Assembly: GCA_030535355.1 (NCBI GenBank)
Contig: JAUNIO010000025.1
Span: 1 to 38,877 of the forward strand
From: a bacterium
Lineage (GTDB): Bacteria; Vulcanimicrobiota; Xenobia; Xenobiales; Xenobiaceae
Length of the DNA: 38,877 nucleotides
Direction: 5' to 3'
Position 1 is the first letter of the stretch, and the number at the start of each line of letters is the position of its first letter. Both the position numbers and the translations under genes were made by a program. The notes beneath the pieces were generated by a model that was not told the DNA's origin, did no database searches, and saw only the letters and a list, made by a program, of their open reading frames with translations. Shown here in pieces: positions 32,601 to 38,877 of this stretch.

Positions 32601-32656
32601 AACGTCATTTAGTTAAGCTCGTTCGCAAGTTAGCTGATCGCTAACTAAATGATATT
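32601..32656. mobile_element. Mini-copy of the MITE-like element (56 bp)
   Basis: Left end AACGTCATTTAGTTA (32601-32615), right end TAACTAAATGATATT (32642-32656). The inside (TTCGCAAGTTAGCTGATCGC) is the right-end sequence of the full copies joined to a shortened left end. About 166 bp are missing. It lies exactly between the -35 boxes of the divergent rplJ and 6S RNA promoters. Confidence 0.8.
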
Positions 32657-32695
32657 AATCTCAGTATAAGTTTACAGCAATTAAGCCTGCCCCCC

Positions 32696-32725
32696 TTGAA
32701 AAGGATTAGCAAAGCGTGCTATGAT
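32696..32725 (+). promoter_or_regulatory. Promoter of 6S RNA
   Basis: TTGAAA (32696-32701), 18-bp spacer, TATGAT (32720-32725). Expected start 32732-32733, exactly where the RNA's closing stem begins. Confidence 0.85.
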
Positions 32726-32732
32726 GTTGCCA

Positions 32733-32932
32733 GAGACATACTCGTAGGTTATCGTATCGGGGTTACGTCACAGAGCCGATATACACCTAACGGGCGCATT
32801 ACTCCGCACTTCGAGTCGAGTTACACTGAGCGTTCAGACGCACTTTGGAGTCCTCAGCAGCGCGGGCAAGAGGAGCTCCCACCTGCTTTTGCAGGTTCAG
32901 TTGCGTCCCGATCTCGATAGTGGGTATGTCTC
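32733..32932 (+). ncRNA. ssrS: 6S RNA
   Basis: A structured RNA of about 200 nt that mimics an open promoter and binds sigma-70 RNA polymerase. The ends pair: GAGACATAC (32733-32741) with GTATGTCTC (32924-32932), and inside that TATCGTATCGGG with CCCGATCTCGATA. Near the 5' side of the central part lies GAGCCGATAT, as in known 6S RNA. A stable ACCTGC/GCAGGT hairpin lies near the 3' side, as in the E. coli molecule. A T-run (ATTTTTTATTT) after the closing stem gives termination. A 74-codon ORF in this frame is a chance ORF. I identified it by pattern, not by a covariance search. The promoter sits 7 bp upstream. Confidence 0.85.
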
Positions 32933-32937
32933 ATTTT

Positions 32938-33477
32938 TTATTTCTTAGACTTTTTTTCATACACTCTATAAGCGAATAAATGCGCAGAGATACACTGTCC
33001 AGCCACAACCAGGAACTGCTCTTCCAACGTCAGCCGCTGTACATATACGCCATCTCCCAAACAGGCGGGATTAAGTCCCGATAAGATATACAGCACAGGC
33101 ATCAGCCCTGCCCAGCGGGGATTGTCTGTCCATTTTCCCACCAGCCATCCCACAAAAGCACACGTCAGCACTCCGCTGATAAATGCATCAGCCAGCCAGT
33201 GCATGCGCGGGGCCACGCTCAGCATAGTCTGGGAAAAAACATCCTGCCAATTTTGTGTGCTCTTACCGTCCAAAATATCTTCGCTCAGCTGAGCGATTTC
33301 CTGATTCAGCTGCGGATCGCTCATGGTAACAAAATGGGCATCAATGCCCCCTGCCAAAGCCCATCCCAAATACACAACAAAGATCATTACCAACGAAGCT
33401 TTTGCATATCCGGACAGCTGCACGGCTAAATATGCTGATTTTTCCTCAAGATCGTCTCTATTATCATCTTCGTTCAT
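32938..33477 (-). CDS. Integral membrane protein, unknown
   Basis: A 179-aa protein with an acidic N-terminus (MNEDDNRDDLEEKS), three or four likely membrane segments (about 26-43, 97-113, 122-139 and 153-170) and a lysine-rich end. Between the first two segments lies a soluble loop of about 50 residues, probably outside. I do not recognise the family. ATG 33477 has a GAGAG site. It follows csaB by 36 bp on the same strand and is probably the last gene of the pssA-csaB transcript. Its stop lies only 6 bp from the end of the convergent 6S RNA, so the two share termination sequences. Confidence 0.75.
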   Translation of the reverse strand: MNEDDNRDDLEEKSAYLAVQLSGYAKASLVMIFVVYLGWALAGGIDAHFVTMSDPQLNQEIAQLSEDILDGKSTQNWQDVFSQTMLSVAPRMHWLADAFISGVLTCAFVGWLVGKWTDNPRWAGLMPVLYILSGLNPACLGDGVYVQRLTLEEQFLVVAGQCISAHLFAYRVYEKKSKK

Positions 33478-33513
33478 GATTCTCTCTGCTTTCTAGACGG
33501 TACAATTTAACCG

Positions 33514-34590
33514 TTAAAGACTCTCTAAGGCCCGGCTTACCGCCTGAGCAGCTGCTAAGCGCATGGGAGACACGCGCTCGGGCAGTTCTGCGCGGCAGCG
33601 TGCGCGGTCAGACCAAGTTTTCTGGAAGTTATCCTGCAAATGCTGCCCTTGAGCATCTTTAAGCGCCAAACATGGCATAGCGCAGCGTTCGCAGAAGCTG
33701 GCCACTTTAGGATCATAAGCGATTCCCATAAATGGCACGCCGCGGGCAGCTGCAAATATGAGAGCGTGCAGGCGCATAGCCAGCACCAGCTGGGCTTCTC
33801 CAATTAAGGACAGTATCTGCCTAGGCTGAAGTCCCTTGATTAAGTGGATGCGTTCTCCCCAATCCTGCAAGGCTCTGCAGCACTCCGCAGCCAACGCGCT
33901 GTCCTGGCTCTCTTGGAACGGTATAATAGCCACATCCAAACCATTCTCAGCCTCCAATATGGAATTTACAGCATTAACAAAATCGCTCAGGTGCAGTCCA
34001 GGCCAAGAACGCAAGGCTAGCACTATAAAAGGACGCTGCAAGTTATAAACTGTTTTCAGCTGGAGCAATTCGCCGCAGTCCACCGGTTCCAGCAGCAGAG
34101 CAGGATCCGCGCTCAGCACCGCTGCCAGCCTAGGCGCCAATTGGCGCACTTCCGCTAAAGATTTTTCATCGCGCCAAGAAGAAGAGGAAGCCCAAGGCAA
34201 AAAAAACCGCACCAGCTGCCGGGAAAGCTGCCGCCGCACCGGGCCAAACCCCTGGCACATGATCTGAGCAGGGCGTCCAAGCAAGCGCGCTAAAACGATT
34301 ACTCCTAGATAATAAATTACACTGCCAGCACCCGTGGTATCCTGCAGCAGCCCCCCACCGCCAGAGATCAGCATATCACAGCTACGCAGCGCTCTCACTA
34401 TGCTGAACAGACGCCGGCGCGGATAAGCGCGGACTTCCAGCCGCTTCGCTAGGTCAGCGTTATCCAAAAGCACAGCTATATCCGTATCAGGCGCCTGCCG
34501 CCGCACTTCTTGGCACAGAGCCTCAATGATAGCCTCATCGCCGGTATTGCCAAACCCAAAATATCCCGAGAACAGTAAACGCTTAGCCAT
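33514..34590 (-). CDS. csaB: Polysaccharide pyruvyl transferase CsaB-like
   Basis: Adds a pyruvate ketal to a cell-wall or outer-surface polysaccharide, which in other bacteria anchors SLH-domain S-layer proteins. The 358-aa protein starts with the family signature LLFSGYFGFGNTGDEAI (5-21), followed by SGGGGLLQDTTGAGSVIYYLG, the MCQGFGPV and DPALLL segments, and MRLHALIFAAARGVPFMGIAYDPK near 270-295. This domain order is typical. ATG 34590. The gap from pssA is 2 bp, so they are translationally coupled. No SLH-domain protein is in the window. A pyruvyl transferase for a different polymer is possible. Confidence 0.88.
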   Translation of the reverse strand: MAKRLLFSGYFGFGNTGDEAIIEALCQEVRRQAPDTDIAVLLDNADLAKRLEVRAYPRRRLFSIVRALRSCDMLISGGGGLLQDTTGAGSVIYYLGVIVLARLLGRPAQIMCQGFGPVRRQLSRQLVRFFLPWASSSSWRDEKSLAEVRQLAPRLAAVLSADPALLLEPVDCGELLQLKTVYNLQRPFIVLALRSWPGLHLSDFVNAVNSILEAENGLDVAIIPFQESQDSALAAECCRALQDWGERIHLIKGLQPRQILSLIGEAQLVLAMRLHALIFAAARGVPFMGIAYDPKVASFCERCAMPCLALKDAQGQHLQDNFQKTWSDRARCRAELPERVSPMRLAAAQAVSRALESL

Positions 34591-34592
34591 AA

Positions 34593-35300
34593 TTACTTCT
34601 GAGTACCGCGAGAGCGGCGCTGCTTAATCCAAACCAAACCACCGCTAAGGGTATAGGTTGCCACACAAATCCAAGTAACAGCAGTAGCACAAAGAGGAGC
34701 TAAAACAAACGGTATAAACCACACCCATTTGGGTATCCAGGTCATTTTGGTAAGCTTGGGATAAGGCAAAGTGCAGACCATCAGCAAGCCGTAAACACAA
34801 GTCAGCGCAGCCAAAGTTACAGAGTCATTGCAGCGTCCGAACACCACTAAAGCTGCCAAAATACAGGCTGCCGCCGTGGTAGGCAGCCCCTGAAAATACT
34901 GAGGGGGACACAGGGAATCCGTAGTCGCGTTGTAACGCGCCAAACGCACCGCGCCACAGACGATATACAGCGCTGCCGCCAAACCGCACAGCCATGCGGC
35001 AGCTCCCTGTCCCGCAATGGCATAATACATCATGGCCCCTGTCCCCAAACAGAAGCTGCTAAAATCACCTAGAGAATCCAGCTGAGCGCCAAATTCGCTG
35101 CTAACTCCCCAGCGGCGGGCCAAATAGCCGTCACTGGCATCAAAAATAACACTGGCAGCTATGAGCCAAGCAGCCAAAATAACATTATGGGGGGCAGCAA
35201 AAACTGCGGCCACACCTAAAAGCATGTTCAATACTGTACAGGCATTGACCAGCACAAACAGCAGTTTAGATTTCGGTTCTGCACTATTATCTTTTTCCAC
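34593..35300 (-). CDS. pssA: CDP-diacylglycerol-serine O-phosphatidyltransferase
   Basis: Makes phosphatidylserine from CDP-diacylglycerol and serine at the cytoplasmic membrane. The CDP-alcohol phosphotransferase motif is complete: DASDGYLARRWGVSSEFGAQ followed by LDSLGDF, which fits DGX2ARX8GX3DX3D. About six to seven membrane segments follow. The length (about 235 aa) fits the type II enzyme. Start: I prefer GTG 35300 (residue 4 of the longer frame), because AGGGGG lies 8 nt upstream; the GTG at 35309 abuts that site. csaB follows after 2 bp. It is the first gene of the pssA-csaB unit; rseP lies upstream with a hairpin between. Phosphatidylglycerophosphate synthase is a less likely alternative. 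Confidence 0.88.
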   Translation of the reverse strand: MEKDNSAEPKSKLLFVLVNACTVLNMLLGVAAVFAAPHNVILAAWLIAASVIFDASDGYLARRWGVSSEFGAQLDSLGDFSSFCLGTGAMMYYAIAGQGAAAWLCGLAAALYIVCGAVRLARYNATTDSLCPPQYFQGLPTTAAACILAALVVFGRCNDSVTLAALTCVYGLLMVCTLPYPKLTKMTWIPKWVWFIPFVLAPLCATAVTWICVATYTLSGGLVWIKQRRSRGTQK

Positions 35301-35402
35301 CTTATCCACCCCCTAAACTATCTTGTAACCGTCAAATATACTTGCTTCTGCGTTTTGCGACACGTTAATGCTTGCGTCATAGCTGATTTAATGGTTAAGA
35401 TA

Positions 35403-35432
35403 GTAAGCGCCAAAACTACGTTTGACGCTTAC
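35403..35432. repeat. Recurrent hairpin motif behind rseP
   Basis: GTAAGCGCCAAAA pairs with TTTGACGCTTAC (one mismatch). It starts 14 bp after the rseP stop. It is closely similar to the hairpin behind upp at 11250-11282: shared core GTAAGCG-CAAAACT-GTTTG-CGCTT. No T-run follows. Confidence 0.6.
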
Positions 35433-35445
35433 CCCAGAACTATCT

Positions 35446-37287
35446 TTATTTAGTAAGCGGGACGCCGGCAAAAATCCTCTGCACGTCCATGAAGGTAACC
35501 AAAAGCACCAGCCCCAGCAGAATGAACAGACCTATATTGTGCACCATAGCTTCTTTGCGGGGATCGACTTCCCGTCCGCGCACCCATCCAAAGAAGAGCA
35601 CGCAAAAACGGGCACCGTCCAAAGCCGGGAACGGTATCACGTTAAAGGCGCCCACGGCAGCATTGATCAAAGCGGTAATGTACAGCAGTTTGCCCAGGCC
35701 TTGATCGGATAGCTCAAAAATCATCTGCATTATTCCCAAAGGACCTGACATAGACGCTTTTACCAGGGCCGGGCTTAGCATTTTTGTGACCAGCTGCTGA
35801 ATAATAATTACCGGAGAGATAATCAAACGGCCAATCAAAGTAAATGAACGGGTGATGACCAGGCCCATGGTTATGGGACGCAGGGTTAGCCCCATACCTA
35901 TGGTATCGGACAGGCCCTCCTCGGATTTAATAACCACATGTTCTTGGCCGCGGGCTATGTCGAATACCAAAGGATGTTCAGCCGATATACTGTCCTTGGT
36001 GGCCAAAAGCACTTCATTTAAACTGTCAATGTCGGCGACTCTAGCTCCATTGACGAAATGCACTTCATCGCCCGCCTGGAATCCTAATTTGGCAGCGACA
36101 CTGCCTTCTGCCACGCTCTGTACTTCGTTGATAGTGTGTTTAATGAACTTAAATTCAGTTACCTGAGCGGGCATAATGCCGATTTTTCCCACCGGCTGCA
36201 GATAGCCGACGGGAATGTCCATTTTAACCTCGCCCTTCCCCTGTACGGAAAAAGTAACCGCTGTTTTTTCCGGCTGAGGGTTCTTAGCACTCTCGCTTTG
36301 GGCCAGCTCGCGAAACTGCTCAATTAAAGCGGGCACAGAGGCCACTTTATTGCCATTTACCGCAGTTATCACGTCGCCAGCCTTTATTTTGCTCTCACCG
36401 CCATCGCCAAAAGCGCTAATTTCCACGACTTTCGGCAAGTTTTTGTCAGTGCTGGAAGGATGGAATACCAAAGATCCGATCAAAGCATTGGGAACTATTT
36501 CCACGTCCTGCAGATCGCCGCCGCGCTTAAGAGTAACTTTAGTAGGCACACCAGGACATTCTCCCACGGCCTTAATCATTGCACTGCCCGACACGATAGG
36601 GCTGCCATTAATCGCCGTGATTTCGTCGCCATAGGCCACACCTGCCGCTGCGGCTGGGGAATTGTCAAATACCTTCATTACAATAGGCATGCTCTTAGGA
36701 CTGAGATCCACTAAACCGTAACATGCCCCGATTATCCAAAACAAGATCAGAGCGGATATGAAATTCATGGTCACTCCGCCCAAAATAACCGCCATACGCG
36801 CTGGTATAGAAGCATCGTTGAAATTACCTTCCAACTGACGCATGGTCTGGTAGACTTTATCGGGCAGATAACGCACATGACCTAAAACGCTGCGGAATTT
36901 TTTCTTTTCTTCGGCGTCTTCTGGCAATTCGCTCTCTTTGGCGGCTATAGCGGCAGCGACATCATCCCTAGAGGCCGGCAGCATATCCTCGGACACATAG
37001 GCAGAAACCATATTATATTCATCCTGCTTATCGTCCGAATCGGGATCTTCTCCCAGCATCATCACATAGCCGCCTAAAGGCAGAAGACAAATGCTAAACT
37101 CAGTGCCGCGGAATTCAAAAGCAAACAGACGCGGGCCAAAGCCTATGGCAAAGCGCGGACATCTGATGCCCACTCTCCGCGCCATAATAAAATGGCCTAA
37201 TTCGTGAATAGCAATAATAAAGCCAAAAGCTATACATACCGCAATAATACTCAAAAAGTGGTCGCACAGCCACGTAATAACTGCCAA
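35446..37287 (-). CDS. rseP: RIP metalloprotease RseP (site-2 protease)
   Basis: An intramembrane zinc metalloprotease; in other bacteria it cuts anti-sigma factors and leftover signal peptides. Start: TTG 37287, because TGGGAGGT lies just before it; the upstream GTG (37311) lies before that site. So the protein is about 613 aa, longer than usual (350-450). The zinc motif is HELGH (His28, Glu29, His32 in this numbering) in the first membrane segment, with the third ligand in NVIPFPALDG (Asp557). Between them are a charged insert (about 84-160) and three PDZ-type domains with GDEITAINGSPI, GDVITAVNGNKV and GDEVHFVNGARV. The second and third PDZ and the insert explain the length. The gene follows dxr by 79 bp. 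Confidence 0.92.
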   Translation of the reverse strand: MAVITWLCDHFLSIIAVCIAFGFIIAIHELGHFIMARRVGIRCPRFAIGFGPRLFAFEFRGTEFSICLLPLGGYVMMLGEDPDSDDKQDEYNMVSAYVSEDMLPASRDDVAAAIAAKESELPEDAEEKKKFRSVLGHVRYLPDKVYQTMRQLEGNFNDASIPARMAVILGGVTMNFISALILFWIIGACYGLVDLSPKSMPIVMKVFDNSPAAAAGVAYGDEITAINGSPIVSGSAMIKAVGECPGVPTKVTLKRGGDLQDVEIVPNALIGSLVFHPSSTDKNLPKVVEISAFGDGGESKIKAGDVITAVNGNKVASVPALIEQFRELAQSESAKNPQPEKTAVTFSVQGKGEVKMDIPVGYLQPVGKIGIMPAQVTEFKFIKHTINEVQSVAEGSVAAKLGFQAGDEVHFVNGARVADIDSLNEVLLATKDSISAEHPLVFDIARGQEHVVIKSEEGLSDTIGMGLTLRPITMGLVITRSFTLIGRLIISPVIIIQQLVTKMLSPALVKASMSGPLGIMQMIFELSDQGLGKLLYITALINAAVGAFNVIPFPALDGARFCVLFFGWVRGREVDPRKEAMVHNIGLFILLGLVLLVTFMDVQRIFAGVPLTK

Positions 37288-37366
37288 TTTTACCTCCCAA
37301 TACCACAGCACACAGCGACCAATGCCGCAATGAATATGCGTGTTAGCACACAGCCAGAGATACCCT

Positions 37367-38530
37367 TTAGACTCCCATGAGCTGTTTCACATAAGCGGCT
37401 GAACAGCGGCGTACTTCAGCATCTGTTTCCGACAAAATTTCTAAACTGGAGGCCGCTGTTACCGTGTGATTATCCATTGCCTGGCGCAGTATTTTAGGTA
37501 TATCGCCAAATGTAATTTTCCCCTCCAAAAATGCGGCTACCGCGATTTCATTGGCCGCATTTAAGCAGCAGGGCATAGTGCCACCCTGGCGTCCCGCCTC
37601 AAAAGCATAAGACAGACAGGGGAAATCGTTCCAGCGCGGCTCTTCAAAGGTCAGATCGCGGCAGTGCTGTACGCTCAGCGTCTGCCAGCTGTGCGTCAGA
37701 CATTCGGGATAGCCCAAAGCGTACTGAATGGGCGTGCGCATATCTGGAGGCCCCATCTGCGCAATAACAGAACCGTCTAAAAATTCCACCATCGAATGAA
37801 CTATGCTCTGCGGATGCACCCAAATGTCAATTTGGTCTAAACTGACTTCGAAGAGGTGCATCGCTTCCAAAACTTCAAAGCCTTTATTCATCAGCGAAGA
37901 AGAATCAACGGTAATTTTAGCTCCCATATTCCATGTCGGATGCTGCAAGGCTTCAGCAGCCGTCATAGCAGACAATTTTTCGGCTGGTACCTTGCGGAAC
38001 GGACCACCTGAAGCGGTAAGGATAATGCGCTTAATAGCTTTTAGCCCGCGCCCCTGCAGAGCTTGAAAAATAGCTGAATGTTCAGAATCAACAGGCAGCA
38101 GAGGCAGCCCCTTTTGTTTTGCTAATTTAGTAACCAGCTCGCCGCCAACCACCAAAGTTTCTTTATTGGCCAAAGCAATGGGTTTGCCAGCCTCCAAAGC
38201 CGCTACAGTCGGTTTTAATCCAGCTACACCTACCAAAGCCGACAAAACGATATCCTGGTCTTGGCGCTGGGCCAGTTCGATAACTCCAGACTCGCCGGCC
38301 AAAATCTCTATACCGCTCCCAGATAAGGCTTCTTTAAGCTGCGGGTAGCAAGTCTCGTCACCTATAGCTACAGCCTTAGGATGAAATTTGCGGGCCTGTT
38401 CGGCTAGCATTTCCCAGCGGCGGTTTGCAGCGAGGGCTCCAGCCTGGAACAGCTCTGGATAAGCCTCCACCACATCTAAAGTCTGCGTACCGATAGAACC
38501 GGTTGAACCCAAAACGGATATCGTTTTCAC
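37367..38530 (-). CDS. dxr: 1-deoxy-D-xylulose 5-phosphate reductoisomerase
   Basis: Converts DXP to MEP, the committed step of non-mevalonate isoprenoid synthesis, with NADPH and a divalent metal. Start: GTG 38530, because AGGAG lies 8 nt upstream and the protein then begins at KTISVLGSTGSIG. An in-frame ATG at 38575 would start inside a repeat. The 387-aa length is typical. Motifs: GSTGSIG (NADPH), PVDSEHSAIFQ (metal), LTASGGPF, HPTWNMGAKITVDSSSLMNKGFE, and NAANEIAV near the C-terminus. All key residues are present. rseP follows after 79 bp; dxr-rseP is a common arrangement in bacteria. Upstream there are only fragments of the MITE-like element. Confidence 0.96.
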   Translation of the reverse strand: MKTISVLGSTGSIGTQTLDVVEAYPELFQAGALAANRRWEMLAEQARKFHPKAVAIGDETCYPQLKEALSGSGIEILAGESGVIELAQRQDQDIVLSALVGVAGLKPTVAALEAGKPIALANKETLVVGGELVTKLAKQKGLPLLPVDSEHSAIFQALQGRGLKAIKRIILTASGGPFRKVPAEKLSAMTAAEALQHPTWNMGAKITVDSSSLMNKGFEVLEAMHLFEVSLDQIDIWVHPQSIVHSMVEFLDGSVIAQMGPPDMRTPIQYALGYPECLTHSWQTLSVQHCRDLTFEEPRWNDFPCLSYAFEAGRQGGTMPCCLNAANEIAVAAFLEGKITFGDIPKILRQAMDNHTVTAASSLEILSETDAEVRRCSAAYVKQLMGV

Positions 38531-38571
38531 TGTAAAACTCCTATACTGCCGCCTGCGCGGCTTTGCCACTC

Positions 38572-38631
38572 CCATCCTTTAGGGGGAGTCAGATAGTTCA
38601 CAAGTTAGCTGATCGCTAACTAAATGATATT
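38572..38631. mobile_element. Right-end fragment of the MITE-like element
   Basis: From CCATCCTTTAGGGGGAGTCA to TAACTAAATGATATT (38617-38631), the sequence matches the right end of the full copy directly behind it. The match may extend weakly further left, to about 38553. It borders the dxr start region. Confidence 0.75.
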
Positions 38632-38643
38632 ACCTTTAGGGGC

Positions 38644-38866
38644 AATGTCATTTAGTTAAGGCTCAATGACATTGGGAATGTTGACTCATATACAACTATC
38701 GCCACGTTTATGCCCGGGTACAAGCTAGCCTATAACATAAGCTAAACCTCGATTCCCCAACAGTCTTGGGCACCCCCTCTGTCGCATTCGCGACTTCTCC
38801 CCCTCCCATCCTTTAGGGGGAGTCAGATAGTTTCGCAGGTTAGCTGATCGCTAACTAAATGATATT
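38644..38866. mobile_element. MITE-like element, full copy (223 bp)
   Basis: Left end AATGTCATTTAGTTA (38644-38658), right end TAACTAAATGATATT (38852-38866), one mismatch between the arms. The flanks are ACCTTTAGGGG (38632-38642, then C) and ACCTTTAGGGG (38867-38877), the window's last 11 bases. The hairpin GTCGC-ATTC-GCGAC differs from the 3966 copy in the loop but keeps its stem. Together with the fragment before it, this forms a partial tandem with a period of about 235 bp that may go on beyond the window. Confidence 0.8.
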
Positions 38867-38877
38867 ACCTTTAGGGG

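Noticed and set aside
32696-32920. A 74-codon plus-strand ORF starting at the 6S RNA promoter
   Set aside because: It begins inside the -35 box and covers the structured 6S RNA; there is no ribosome binding site and the protein has no features.
38531-38575. Longer dxr start at ATG 38575
   Set aside because: The extension begins inside the MITE-like repeat, while GTG 38530 has AGGAG in good spacing and starts at the conserved KTISVLGSTGSIG.
1-38877. CRISPR array, prophage or transposase gene
   Set aside because: No regularly spaced identical direct repeats, no phage structural genes and no transposase motifs were found on either strand.

Overview
The window (about 39 kb) looks like a chromosomal segment of a bacterium, mostly housekeeping genes with a few accessory patches. 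I cannot place it firmly. RseP, Dxr, a CsaB-type pyruvyl transferase, PilX-like pilins and two lipoproteins suggest an anaerobic, probably diderm, gut or rumen-type lineage. Phylum is not decidable by eye. No CRISPR array, prophage or intact transposase was seen.

Layout. 1-2.6 kb: AT-rich leader, an XRE-family repressor-like gene, an exo/endonuclease/phosphatase-family protein on the minus strand, and a very acidic 49-residue small protein. 2.6-7.7 kb: B12-binding radical SAM protein, a MITE-like element, an RlmD/RumA-type RNA methyltransferase, a DUF3795 protein without a normal start codon, a decayed chloramphenicol-acetyltransferase-like pseudogene, an alpha/beta hydrolase, and a possible small ORF behind tdk. 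7.7-13.7 kb (minus): tdk, clpB, upp, a glutaredoxin, a membrane-anchored cysteine-less YHS-domain protein, and two identical tRNA-Leu(CAA) genes each with its own promoter. 13.9-18 kb: aspS and a dihydropyrimidinase-like gene (plus), then pyridoxal kinase (minus). 18.1-26.1 kb: three tandem large PilX-like pilin paralogues (about 810 aa) that share a C-terminal MWNCW; the middle one is a pseudogene with four readable lesions. 26.4-31.1 kb: glgC and a degenerate glgD-like paralogue, two related lipoproteins, a Nudix hydrolase. 31.2-33 kb: rplL and rplJ with a long leader, and a 6S RNA gene transcribed divergently from rplJ. 33-38.6 kb: an unknown membrane protein, csaB, pssA, rseP and dxr, all on the minus strand.

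A dispersed element runs through the window: a 221-223 bp non-coding MITE-like repeat with 15-bp terminal inverted repeats (3966-4186, 38644-38866), a right-end fragment (38572-38631), two 56-57 bp deletion derivatives (26289-26345, 32601-32656) and probable relics. One mini-copy lies exactly between the divergent promoters of 6S RNA and rplJ. A second, unrelated 30-bp hairpin motif recurs just behind the stop codons of upp and rseP.

The points most worth follow-up are the PilX-like family with its C-terminal signature and chimeric pseudogene, the MITE family and its mini-copies, the 6S RNA locus, the acidic small protein, and the paralogous lipoproteins built from a repeated Ig-like domain of unknown function.
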